Below are positions 17,534-26,682 of a stretch of DNA of 32,624 nucleotides, in pieces (the stretch's first letter is position 1; every line of letters starts with the position of its first letter). Source of the stretch: Acidobacteriota bacterium. Lineage in GTDB: Bacteria; Acidobacteriota; Vicinamibacteria; Vicinamibacterales; CAVVIG01. Below the pieces are notes generated by a model that was given only the letters and a program-made list of their open reading frames with translations, made no database searches and had not been told where the DNA came from. The translations under genes were made by a program, and so were the position numbers. The stretch is taken from assembly GCA_017883165.1 (NCBI GenBank), contig JADGOC010000027.1:1-32624 (forward strand). Direction: 5' to 3'.

Positions 17534-19150
17534 TCAGCGGCGCTGAAACTCCGGCGCGCCGAGCACCAGGCCGGTTCTGAGTGCCGCCGTCGCGCGCGGA
17601 CCGGACGCGCCGGCCAGCGCCTGGCGCGTGGACACGGACAGATCATCGGCGAGCGAGAACATGATGATCCGGTCCGGCGCTTCGTCCGCCGTCCCGCCGA
17701 GCGCGAGATTGACGCGGGCGCCGCCGACACGGCCGCCGGCGAGCGCCAGCGCGAAGTTCAGCCGATCGATCAACGCCCCGGTCGCCATCCATGCCGTCGC
17801 GCGATCGCCGTACCCGGTCGGCGGGAGGCACTGATACAGCGGCTCGCCGAGCGCGGCGATCGTTCCGAGCGCCGCGTTGGGCACGACCACCTCGGCACCG
17901 GTCGCACGCAGCGCGCTCGCGACGAATTCGAACGGCGTCTTCAGCTTGGCGCGCCGCGCGGCCGGGTCGAACAGTTCCGGCGACGTCAGGATCGTGCGCA
18001 CGACCTCGCGCAGATCGCCGTCGGTCTTGCCGAACGTCCGCGCCGCGCGATCCACGAGCGCCGGGGGCGGATCGTCGGCAACGAAACGGCGCGCGAGCTT
18101 GGTGGCGATGAAGCGCGCCGTGGACGGGTGCCGCGCGATCAGATCCAGCACCTCCTCGCCGTCCTCGATGCCGCGCGCGGCCTTGAGGGTTTGGCCGAGC
18201 ACGCGCTTCTGCGTGCGATCGTGCGCCTTGTCGTCGAACGCGAAGCCACTCGCCTCACGCGGCTTCCGCATTGTCCACCCGGTGAACGCGCGCGCGACGT
18301 CGACGACGTCGCGCTGGGTGTAGCCGCCATCGACGCCGAGGGTGTGGAGCTCCATCAACTCGCGCGCGTAGTTCTCATTCAACCGCCCCGCGCGGCTCAA
18401 CCAGTTGTCCAGATAGAACAGCATCGCGGGACTCTTCGCCACCGCACCCAGCAAATCGCGAAAGCGCCCCAGCACGTGGGGCCGGATGACGTCGCGCTCG
18501 TACTCGAGCATCACCGGCTTGTCGTCGATCTTGCCGGCGAAGACATTGAAGTGGTTGAACCAGAAATCGACGAGCACTTCCTGGAGCTGACGCTCGCTGT
18601 AGACGGCACGTAGAAGTTTCCCGGCTTGCAGCTCCTGCAGCACCTGCTGGTTGCGCCGCTGGAACGACCACTCCTCGGGGAGCACTTCGTTTTGGCCGAT
18701 CGCGGCCGCCGGCCTGTCGCCGCCCGGCAGCGTCACGGCGGCGATCGGCGTGAGGAGCGCGCGAAGTGGCTTGCCCGCGGGGAGCCGGCCAGCCCGCTGC
18801 GCGGCCATCTCGGCGCGGGCCGCCACCATCGGCAGGTAACAGCGCGCGGCGAACGTCCGCGCATCGGTCGTCCGCGTCGTCAGCGGCTGGAGCCGCCAGT
18901 CGAGGTCGGGGTCGGGGATGGTCTCGGGATGCAGTTGCTGATCGATGAAGGCGACGATCCCGAGGTGCTGGACGCGGGCGACGTCGCCGGAACGAGCACC
19001 GTAGCCCAGCCGGTTCAGGAGGTGGACGATCGTCGCGGCGTCGGGACGCCGCGCGGCGCGCGGCAGCGTCGAGCGGGGGTTACGCGCGCAACCGGCGAGG
19101 CCCGCGGCCAGCACCGCCGCCACGGCCACCGCCGCCCGTCGCGCGCGCAT
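17534..19150 (-). CDS. DUF1800 domain-containing protein with signal peptide
   Basis: MRARRAAVAVAAVLAAGLAGCARNPR; HLLNRLGYGARSGDVARV, LVDFWFNHFNVFAGK, NENYARELMELHTLGVDGGYTQRDVVDVARAFTGWT are typical of DUF1800. Confidence 0.92.
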   Translation of the reverse strand: MRARRAAVAVAAVLAAGLAGCARNPRSTLPRAARRPDAATIVHLLNRLGYGARSGDVARVQHLGIVAFIDQQLHPETIPDPDLDWRLQPLTTRTTDARTFAARCYLPMVAARAEMAAQRAGRLPAGKPLRALLTPIAAVTLPGGDRPAAAIGQNEVLPEEWSFQRRNQQVLQELQAGKLLRAVYSERQLQEVLVDFWFNHFNVFAGKIDDKPVMLEYERDVIRPHVLGRFRDLLGAVAKSPAMLFYLDNWLSRAGRLNENYARELMELHTLGVDGGYTQRDVVDVARAFTGWTMRKPREASGFAFDDKAHDRTQKRVLGQTLKAARGIEDGEEVLDLIARHPSTARFIATKLARRFVADDPPPALVDRAARTFGKTDGDLREVVRTILTSPELFDPAARRAKLKTPFEFVASALRATGAEVVVPNAALGTIAALGEPLYQCLPPTGYGDRATAWMATGALIDRLNFALALAGGRVGGARVNLALGGTADEAPDRIIMFSLADDLSVSTRQALAGASGPRATAALRTGLVLGAPEFQRR

Positions 19151-19157
19151 GACGTGG

Positions 19158-19619
19158 TTACTTCTTGGAACGCGACACGTCGGGAACGTCTTCGCCGAGC
19201 GCGGTCGCGAGATCGGTCTGGTGCTCCTGCTCCTCACGCAGGATCTCGCGGATGTCTTCGGCGATGGCGTACTCGCTCAACGCCTCGCACTGCTGGACGC
19301 GCTCGCGGTAGGCGCGGATCGTGTTGTTCTCGTTGACGAGATCGGCGCGCAGCATCTCGGTCGCCTTCTTCGAGATCTTCACCGGCTGCGGCGTCGCCGT
19401 CGGCGTCCCGCCCAGATAGTCGATGTGCTTGGAAATGGTGAGCGCGTGCGCCAGTTCCTCTCCTGCGTGCGCTTCGAGCTCCTTGGCGATGTTCATGTAC
19501 TCGGCGCCTTTCAGCGTCTGCGAGTAGATGACGTAGGCGATGATCGCCTGGTACTCGCGCGAAAGGTCTTCGTTCAGATTCTCGATCAGTTGCTTGCGTG
19601 TGAGTGTCGCGTCAGCCAT
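19158..19619 (-). CDS. Ferritin-like / bacterioferritin-type protein
   Basis: LNEDLSREYQAIIAYVIYSQTLKG...IAKELEAHAGEELAHALTISKHIDYLGG...REILREEQEHQTDL: carboxylate/His metal ligand pattern. Confidence 0.88.
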   Translation of the reverse strand: MADATLTRKQLIENLNEDLSREYQAIIAYVIYSQTLKGAEYMNIAKELEAHAGEELAHALTISKHIDYLGGTPTATPQPVKISKKATEMLRADLVNENNTIRAYRERVQQCEALSEYAIAEDIREILREEQEHQTDLATALGEDVPDVSRSKK

Positions 19620-19687
19620 GTCGTCGTTTTCTCCCGTCCTCGTAGTCTAATGGAGATTCGCGCGAGCTACCTCAGCCGCGGACGCGA

Positions 19688-20293
19688 TCAGAACTTGAAC
19701 GTGATACCAACGCTGGCCCGGTTGAAGTCGAGCTTCTGGCCGACGACGAGCTTCCCGAGGTGGAGCAAGCCGACGTCCTGCAGCGTGTGGAAATGGCGAA
19801 TGTCGCCGCGCACGCCCACGTTCTTCAGGAAGAAGATGTTCACGCCGCCGCCGATGTCGTAGCCGACCGCATTGCTGTCTCCGCCGACGGCCGTCGGATT
19901 GAGCGACGCGTGCACGTGCGGGCGCACCAGGCCGATGCCGCCGACCGCGTACGGCTGCACCGGGCCGGCCGGCACGCCGACCATCAGGTTGCTCATCGCC
20001 GTAAGAATGCTGCCCTGGTCGCCCGGCGTCTGCGCGAAGAAGTCTTGCGCGAACGCGATGTCTTCTTCGAACCCGAAGACGCTTCCCATCTTGCCGATCG
20101 AGACGCCGAAGTTGGTATGTTTCGCCTGGCAGTTGGTCAGGCTGGCGCAGTCTGACGAATCGCCGCCGAAGTGGTAGCCGATGAACGGCGTGATGAAGCC
20201 GTCGGCGCGCGCGGGCAGCGCCGACAACGCGAGAAGCGTGGTGACGAAGGCCGTGAGTCGTAGTGATCGCACGATCTGATCCTCCGTTCCCAT
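19688..20293 (-). CDS. Outer-membrane beta-barrel protein (start approximate)
   Basis: MGTEDQIVRSLRLTAFVTTLLALSALPARADGFITPFIGYHFGGDSSDC...VGITFKF; C-terminal aromatic residue and alternating pattern. Confidence 0.8.
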   Translation of the reverse strand: MGTEDQIVRSLRLTAFVTTLLALSALPARADGFITPFIGYHFGGDSSDCASLTNCQAKHTNFGVSIGKMGSVFGFEEDIAFAQDFFAQTPGDQGSILTAMSNLMVGVPAGPVQPYAVGGIGLVRPHVHASLNPTAVGGDSNAVGYDIGGGVNIFFLKNVGVRGDIRHFHTLQDVGLLHLGKLVVGQKLDFNRASVGITFKF

Positions 20294-20418
20294 CATGGCA
20301 CAGGTCACGGACCGACACGAATTGTCCGTCCCCCGTGACAAGGAATGTCAACGGATGCGCAGCCTGGTGCATCCGTGTGCAGCCCGGGCAGGCATCAACT
20401 TTGGAGTGCATCAGATCG

Positions 20419-20667
20419 ATGATGAGCTTCTTCACGGCCGGTCCCGATCTGGTTCGGTGGGAGCTGACCACCGTTGCCGGCCACGCCGGTCAGTACCGGC
20501 TGACGATTCACCATGCGCACGGCGCGATCGTCGAGTACTTCAACGACGTCACGGCCGCGCTGCTCAGGCAGGGCGAGCTCGAGGCGCTGCTGATGGCGGC
20601 GCGCTCGGGCGCTCGCACCTCTGAAGCACCCTGGGTGGACGTGCCGCTCAAAGAGAAGTCTGGCTAG
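20419..20667 (+). CDS. Small hypothetical protein
   Basis: MMSFFTAGPDLVRWELTTVAGHAGQYRLTIHHAHGAIVEYFNDVTAALLRQGELEALLMAAR...; adjacent to rnd. Confidence 0.6.
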   Translation: MMSFFTAGPDLVRWELTTVAGHAGQYRLTIHHAHGAIVEYFNDVTAALLRQGELEALLMAARSGARTSEAPWVDVPLKEKSG

Positions 20668-20684
20668 CCTGATATATTGCTGGC

Positions 20685-21743
20685 GTGATTGACACCGACC
20701 AGCAGCTCGCGGCGTTTCTGCGCACGCTCCGGACCGCCGCCTGGGTGGCGGTCGACACCGAGGCGGACAGCCTGCACGCCTACCCGGAAAAACTGTGCCT
20801 GATTCAGATCAGCACCGCGGCCGGCGACGAGCTCGTCGACCCGCTGGCTGGCATCAACATCGATCCCGCACTCGAAGCGCTCGCGGATCACGAAGTCGTC
20901 ATGCACGCCGCGGACTACGACCTGCGGATGCTGAAGAGACATCACGCGTTCACGCCCCGGGCGATTTTCGACACGATGCTGGCGTCGCGTCTCCTGGGAG
21001 GTCGGCAGTTCGGCTACAGCCATCTTGTCGAGCACTATCTCGGGGTGACGCTGGAGAAAGGCGCGCAGAAAGCGAACTGGGCGCTGCGGCCGCTCGCGCC
21101 GCGGCTCGAGGCCTACGCGCGCAACGACACGCGGTATCTCAAGCCGCTGGCCGACCGGCTGACGGCCGATCTGCAGGCCGCGGGGCGGCTTGCGTGGCAT
21201 CAGGAAGCGTGCGCGCGATTGATTCTCGACAGCACGCGGCCATCGTCTGTCGATCCGGATGCGGTCTGGCGCATCAAGGGCAGCCAGGTGCTCAACCGGC
21301 GCGCGCTCGCGGTGCTCCGCGAGCTGTGGCGCTGGCGCGAGCGCGAGGCCATCGCCGCCGACCGGCCGCCGTTCTTCATCTTGAGCCACGAGGTGCTCGT
21401 CGCGATCGCGGCGGCCGCCGCCGGGCACAATCCTCTCGAGACCGTGCTGCCGAAGCACATTTCGGACCGCTGGCGAGCCGGCCTGACCAAGGCTGTTGCG
21501 GAAGGCCTGGCACTGCACGAGGAACAACTGCCCAACGTGGTGAAGAGGGTCATCGATCGGCTGTCGGACGCGGAACAGAAGGGTGTGCTGGATCTGCAGA
21601 AGCTCCGCGACGCGCGCGCGGCGGAACTGGGGATCGACCCGACGCTCATCGCCAGCCGGGCGACGCTGACGGATCTCGCGCGAGACTGGGACGAGCACGC
21701 CGGCGAGCTGATGGCGTGGCAGCGTGAGCTGATGACGCCCTGA
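20685..21743 (+). CDS. rnd: Ribonuclease D
   Basis: DEDDy motifs VAVDTEADSLHAY, MHAADYDLRML, YARNDTRYL; HRDC-like C-terminus. Confidence 0.93.
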   Translation: MIDTDQQLAAFLRTLRTAAWVAVDTEADSLHAYPEKLCLIQISTAAGDELVDPLAGINIDPALEALADHEVVMHAADYDLRMLKRHHAFTPRAIFDTMLASRLLGGRQFGYSHLVEHYLGVTLEKGAQKANWALRPLAPRLEAYARNDTRYLKPLADRLTADLQAAGRLAWHQEACARLILDSTRPSSVDPDAVWRIKGSQVLNRRALAVLRELWRWREREAIAADRPPFFILSHEVLVAIAAAAAGHNPLETVLPKHISDRWRAGLTKAVAEGLALHEEQLPNVVKRVIDRLSDAEQKGVLDLQKLRDARAAELGIDPTLIASRATLTDLARDWDEHAGELMAWQRELMTP

Positions 21744-21763
21744 GGCGCGCTCTCCAGTTGTCG

Positions 21764-22981
21764 CTAGAACTCGGTCACCGTCAGCGACACGATCGTGGTC
21801 GCCGACACGAACGAGACGGTTCCGGCCGCCCAGCATTGAATCGAAAACGTGTGGGTCCCCGCGGGAACGTTCGAGTACACCCGCGACGTGGACCAGAGCA
21901 CGTAGCCGGTGCCGCCGAAAAATCCTTCCTTCGTCGGGTCCCACGTATCCAGCGTCGGGAACGCGTTCACGCCCGCCCACACGCCGTCGATCGCCGGCTG
22001 ACACGACACGCTGCCGCCGGCGCTGTTGAGCGGCACCAACACTTGAATGAGGAGCGGCCGGCCGTGCGTCGTGCCGATGAATCCACTGCCGGTAATCATT
22101 TGAAACGTCTGATCATTTACCAGCGTCATCGGAGCGTGCGCGGCGCCTGGCGTGAAGTTCATCGCGCCCACGAGCGTCGAGCCCGCCGGACCTTGCGAAC
22201 CTGCGGGACCTTGCGCGCCCGCCGGACCCTGCGGTCCGGTTGAACCTTCCGCGCCCGCGGGACCCTGCGCGCCGGCGGCGCCCGCCGGACCCGCGACGCC
22301 TTGAACGCCCTGTAAACCCTGTGAACCTTGTAGACCGACCGGGCCGATCGCGCCCGTGTCACCCTTCGCGCCGGGCGCGCCGGGCGCGCCGTTGCAGACG
22401 AACGCGGGAATCGTGTTGGCCACTTCGACGGCATTTCCATCCACGAGCGTAAGCTTCATACCGCCCACTACCCCGCAACCAGCGCCATCGTCTGGCGCGA
22501 TCGCGACGCTGTAGCCTTGCGCGCCGGTCGCGCCGGCGTCGCCTTTTTCGCCTTGCGCGCCGGCTGCGCCTGCCTGGCCCACGGGACCCGCCGATCCGGC
22601 CGGACCCGCGGGTCCAATCGGTCCTGGTGATCCAGCCGGTCCTGCTTGTCCTACCGATCCTGCTGGTCCTGCCGGTCCCGCCGCTCCTACCGCTCCTGCC
22701 GGTCCCGTTAATCCTGTTGCACCGATCGGCCCCGTCGGTCCCGCGAGTCCTTGCGGCCCCGCGACGTTCCAGCTAATCCGCGCTTCATGCCATCCGCACG
22801 CTTGTTTCACGGTGACGATGCGGACGGCTCCGCGATCGTCACCATCGCGATCGGCAACGGTCTTCACGCACGCAAAAATTGTGGTGGACGACTGCGCGTC
22901 AACCGCCGGCGGCAGCGCGGTGAATCCGATGGCGAATGCGCCACCGACCACCAGACGACGGCACCAAGGCTTTCGAGACAT
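21764..22981 (-). CDS. Secreted collagen-like triple-helix repeat protein
   Basis: Signal peptide [30 protein letters not shown]; two GXX blocks ([16 protein letters not shown]... and [13 protein letters not shown]...GPAG) and a C-terminal globular domain. Confidence 0.9.
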   Translation of the reverse strand: MSRKPWCRRLVVGGAFAIGFTALPPAVDAQSSTTIFACVKTVADRDGDDRGAVRIVTVKQACGWHEARISWNVAGPQGLAGPTGPIGATGLTGPAGAVGAAGPAGPAGSVGQAGPAGSPGPIGPAGPAGSAGPVGQAGAAGAQGEKGDAGATGAQGYSVAIAPDDGAGCGVVGGMKLTLVDGNAVEVANTIPAFVCNGAPGAPGAKGDTGAIGPVGLQGSQGLQGVQGVAGPAGAAGAQGPAGAEGSTGPQGPAGAQGPAGSQGPAGSTLVGAMNFTPGAAHAPMTLVNDQTFQMITGSGFIGTTHGRPLLIQVLVPLNSAGGSVSCQPAIDGVWAGVNAFPTLDTWDPTKEGFFGGTGYVLWSTSRVYSNVPAGTHTFSIQCWAAGTVSFVSATTIVSLTVTEF

Positions 22982-23089
22982 GGCAACCACCTCCAAGCAG
23001 CGCGTCGCTGCTTGTAACTGACGTTTCGCGGGGCGGGACGGGGGGCGCCATATCTGCTGAGGTGGCAAGGGCGGTACCGGGCGGTACAG

Positions 23090-23677
23090 TCACGAAACTG
23101 CTGGGGATTGCACGCAACCGCACAGTGAGGAAGTGTGCCGACTTGGCCCGCGGCTAACAAAGGCGTCAGTGAGGACGCCGCGACGGGATTGCAGTTCGCG
23201 TGTCGATCTACTCTCTTCGCGGTCGTCGCGCAGCTGGTTTGAGACTAGCTTGCCGTTCTTCCAGAGATCGCGCGGCACGTTCGCAAGACTCCGGGCGGAC
23301 TCTGCAAAAGCCAAGAGCTCTTGGTTCGTAAAGTGGCTCGGTCGAGTATCAGCATTCGGCAACAGCACTGCGTATTCATCGCCCCCGAAACGATAAGCAG
23401 AGCCGCGAGCGTGCACGTGCGCCTCCAAGGCCGCCATGAAACGCGGGAGCAATTACAGGTCGATGTAGCTCCGATAGTAGTCGAGCTCGGACAGGAAGAG
23501 TGTCGGCGCTTGCGCAAGTTGCTTGTTTAGTTCTTCTATCAGATGGGGATCACTAACCAGTGCTTTCGATGCGTCAAGCTTGTTCGCCAGATCCAGCCGA
23601 GCGTCCAAGACCGCCCGCTTCAGCCATGGCAACAGCTTTGCCTCGATGTTCTTCGGGGCCAGCCCCGAATTCCGTTG
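23090..23677 (-). pseudogene. Decayed GGDEF-containing reading frame with in-frame TAA
   Basis: Frame reads ...APTLFLSELDYYRSYIDL*LLPRFMAALEAHVHARGSAYRFGGDEYAVLLPNADTRP...; GGDEF signature and TAA at 23453-23455. Confidence 0.5.
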
Positions 23678-23815
23678 TCATCCACGCCGCGGAATAAAGA
23701 TGGCCCTTTCGCCGGGCGGCTCCTGTGGTCGCGACCGGCGTCGAGCGATTTCTTCAGACTTCCTTTGCGAACGAGCGTTCTACGCCCTGGAACTCCCCTT
23801 GCACGGGTGCCTCAC

Positions 23816-24508
23816 ATGTTCAAGAGAGCCTTGCTCGTCGCACTGGTTTGTTTCCCGCTCCTCTCCGGCACAGCCGGGGCGACGCCCATCAATCTACTCA
23901 CCAATGGCAGCTTCGAATCCGGTCTGACCGGCTGGACCACGAGCGGGACCCAATTGGCCTACGCTCCCACTGTGGTGACGACTGGGACCTCCTGCTGTTT
24001 CGGCGAGTCTGTGCCGAACGATGACGTCGTCGGTGGGAGTCCGGACGCCGCAGGCACCCATGGAGTCTATTTCGTCGATGACCTGGCGCATCAGTTTCTG
24101 ACGCAGTCGCTGTTCCTGGCCGCCGGTAGCTACGAGATCGGCTTCGATGCGTATGCGCCGTTCAACGGCTTTGGCAATCCTGGCGACGCATCGTTCAGCG
24201 GGACGATCGCCGGGGTGCAACTGGCGAACTACACGGTCCATACGCAGGGCAATCCGGGGCATTGGATCCTATTCTCGGGTATCGCCAACGTCGTGGCGGA
24301 CGGTACGTATGACGTGGCGTTCGACTTTCAGACCTTTGGCGGAGCCTCCGCCGACGTCGTGATCGATCGCGCCTATATCGCGAGCAGCGCTCAGGGCGGC
24401 GGCACGCCGATCGGAGGCGAGGTGCCGGAGCCCGCCTCGCTCCTCCTGCTCGGCACCGGCCTGATAGGCGGAGCGCGTCGCTGGTGGAAGTTCCGGATGA
24501 ACGGCTAG
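23816..24508 (+). CDS. PEP-CTERM sorting domain protein
   Basis: Signal peptide MFKRALLVALVCFPLLSGTAGA; NLLTNGSFESGLTGWTTSG; C-terminal VPEPASLLLLGTGLIGGARRWWKFR. Confidence 0.9.
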   Translation: MFKRALLVALVCFPLLSGTAGATPINLLTNGSFESGLTGWTTSGTQLAYAPTVVTTGTSCCFGESVPNDDVVGGSPDAAGTHGVYFVDDLAHQFLTQSLFLAAGSYEIGFDAYAPFNGFGNPGDASFSGTIAGVQLANYTVHTQGNPGHWILFSGIANVVADGTYDVAFDFQTFGGASADVVIDRAYIASSAQGGGTPIGGEVPEPASLLLLGTGLIGGARRWWKFRMNG

Positions 24509-24537
24509 GCGCCATAACCGCACCGCACCAGCTCACC

Positions 24538-24566
24538 AGGGGCCGCTTTATCGGAGCGGCCCTTCG
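24538..24566 (+). terminator. Intrinsic-like terminator after the PEP-CTERM gene
   Basis: GGGCCGC-TTTATCGGA-GCGGCCC followed by TTCGTGTG. Confidence 0.5.
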
Positions 24567-24607
24567 TGTGTTACGTAGGCGCGCCAATTACTCATGGCTG
24601 AGCCACG

Positions 24608-26248
24608 TTACGGCGTTTTCGCCGCGGGCCGGACGGTCGGATACTTGATGCCCAGCTGCTCCAGGTACGTTTTGTACTTGGTCGGGTCGTAGTAGTACTT
24701 CTTCATTTCCGGCCGGTATTTCGCCATCGTCTGCTGGTTCAGCCAGATGGCCGGCTGGTCGCCCGGACGGATGAACGGGATGTACTTGACGTCCTTCGTC
24801 TGCACGTTCTTGAAATAGTCCCACGCCTGCGTAATCAGCTCCGGCCGCGTCATCAGGTCGATGACCGTCATCGCCATCACCTTCGAGCCGTACTGAATGC
24901 CCTTGTGCGCGATGGGCGTCGCCATGGAGATCGCGTTCGCCCAGTTGTGACCCGGACCCGCCTGCATGTTCGCCGGGTAGTTCAGCGTGACGGTCGGTAC
25001 GTTCCACGAGATGTCGCCGATGTCGTCCGACCCGCCGCCGCGCTTGTCCTCGTCCGGGATCACTTCGCGCCCGCGCAGCGGGTTGATCTTCGTCGCCAGG
25101 CCGATCTCCGGCACCTTCAGCTCGTGCTGCAGCGCTTTGGCGAGCGTCTGGTCCGCTTCGGTCCACGGCGGCAGGCCGACCTTCTCGATGTTCGCGTACA
25201 TCGTCTCGGCCACGGTCTTGTTGAAGTGCCCCGGCCACGCCGATCCGAGCAGGCGCGACGACTGCTCCGTATTCGTCATCATCGTCGCCGCCTTGGCCAT
25301 CGTGTCGCCGATGTCCCACAGCTCCTTGATGTGCGGGTAGTCGGTTTCGCGGAAGTAGTACCAGACGCTCGCGTTGGGCGGGACGACGTTGGGCTGGTCG
25401 CCACCGTTGGTGATGACGTAGTGCGAGCGCTGCTGGAGGCGGAGGTGCTCACGGCGGAAATTCCAGCCGACGTCCATCAGCTCCACCGCGTCGAGCGCGG
25501 AGCGTCCGCGCCACGGCGCGCTGGCCGCGTGCGCGCTCTCGCCTTTGAAGTTGTATTCGACCGACACCATGCCGTTGCCGCCACTATCGCCCCAGCTCAC
25601 CTGCATATTCGCGCCGACGTGCGCGAAGATCGCGACGTCGACGTCCTTGAAGGCGCCGGCGCGCACGTAGTACGCCTTCGAGCCGAGCAGCTCCTCCGCG
25701 ACGCCCGGCCACAGCCGCAGCGTCCCCTGGAGGTGCTGCTGTTCCATGATCTTCTTGACGGAGAGCGCGGCCGCGATCTGCAGCGGCATGCCGGAGTTGT
25801 GTCCCTCGCCGTGCCCCGGCGCACCCTCGATGATCGGGTCGTGATAGGCGACGCCCGGTTTCTGCGACGCCTGCGGGATGCAGTCGATGTCGGACCCGAG
25901 CGCGATCACCGGCTTGCCGGATCCCCAGCTCGCCATCCACGCGGTGGGAATGCCGGCGAGGTTCTCCTGTACAGTGAAACCGTTTTTCTTGAGGATATCG
26001 GTCAGGTATTTTGACGTCTCGAACTCCTGGAAGCCGAGCTCGCCGAAGCTGAACACCTGATCGTTCATCTTCTGAATGAACTCGCCCTGGCCGTCGACTT
26101 CCTGGGCGACGTCTTTTTTGTATTGTTCGACTCTCGGGTTGGAGGCGGCCGGTGCGGACGCTGGTGCTCCCTGCTGTCCGGACACAGCGGTGAACGAAGC
26201 GGTGACAGCGGCGATGAGCGCGACGGTCCAGACGCGTGATGCACGCAT
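24608..26248 (-). CDS. M20 family amidohydrolase/peptidase (AbgB-like), secreted
   Basis: Signal peptide MRASRVWTVALIAAVTASFTAVSGQQ; FSFGELGFQEFETSKYL, GSDIDCIPQ, GHGEGHNSGMPLQIAAAL, KGESAHAASAPWRGRSALDAVELM. Confidence 0.9.
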   Translation of the reverse strand: MRASRVWTVALIAAVTASFTAVSGQQGAPASAPAASNPRVEQYKKDVAQEVDGQGEFIQKMNDQVFSFGELGFQEFETSKYLTDILKKNGFTVQENLAGIPTAWMASWGSGKPVIALGSDIDCIPQASQKPGVAYHDPIIEGAPGHGEGHNSGMPLQIAAALSVKKIMEQQHLQGTLRLWPGVAEELLGSKAYYVRAGAFKDVDVAIFAHVGANMQVSWGDSGGNGMVSVEYNFKGESAHAASAPWRGRSALDAVELMDVGWNFRREHLRLQQRSHYVITNGGDQPNVVPPNASVWYYFRETDYPHIKELWDIGDTMAKAATMMTNTEQSSRLLGSAWPGHFNKTVAETMYANIEKVGLPPWTEADQTLAKALQHELKVPEIGLATKINPLRGREVIPDEDKRGGGSDDIGDISWNVPTVTLNYPANMQAGPGHNWANAISMATPIAHKGIQYGSKVMAMTVIDLMTRPELITQAWDYFKNVQTKDVKYIPFIRPGDQPAIWLNQQTMAKYRPEMKKYYYDPTKYKTYLEQLGIKYPTVRPAAKTP

Positions 26249-26682
26249 GCGATCCTCCAAGGAAACAGTGCGCGGATCTTATATCATTTGAGGATGCCGC
26301 CCTTCGTGCCGCGCGAGTCGCTGCGACGGACGCGCCAACCGTTCGGCTGTGTCTTGGGACAGTACGGGCGGCGATGACGGCGACCACTGCGTACGCGGTC
26401 GTCGGAATGCTGTCTGGCGTCCAGCCTGATCACGAGCGAAAGTAAGGGCGAGCGCGCCGTCGTTGAGCGCCCACGCCTCGTTTTCGCCGTCCCCCCGTAA
26501 GCTCCCCCTCTAACTTCACGATCGGCTCATTGCGCCGGAGCGTCTCGCTCCACCGGGTACGGACGGTCCCGTCCATTGCCGCGCGCGGCTGGGCGGGCTC
26601 CTGCGCTACTATCATCGAGCCGCGTGACGGTTCGATCGAACTTCCGGATAGTACGGGCCCAATCAGTCGCGTGGAGGTGTCC

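Noticed and set aside
20664-22004. 446-aa minus-strand ORF
   Set aside because: Shadow of RNase D, which retains the DEDDy motifs.
22150-22760. Repeated CCTGCGGGACC/GGTCCTGCC units suggesting a CRISPR array or satellite
   Set aside because: They are Gly-X-Y codon repeats of the collagen-like gene; no regular spacers.
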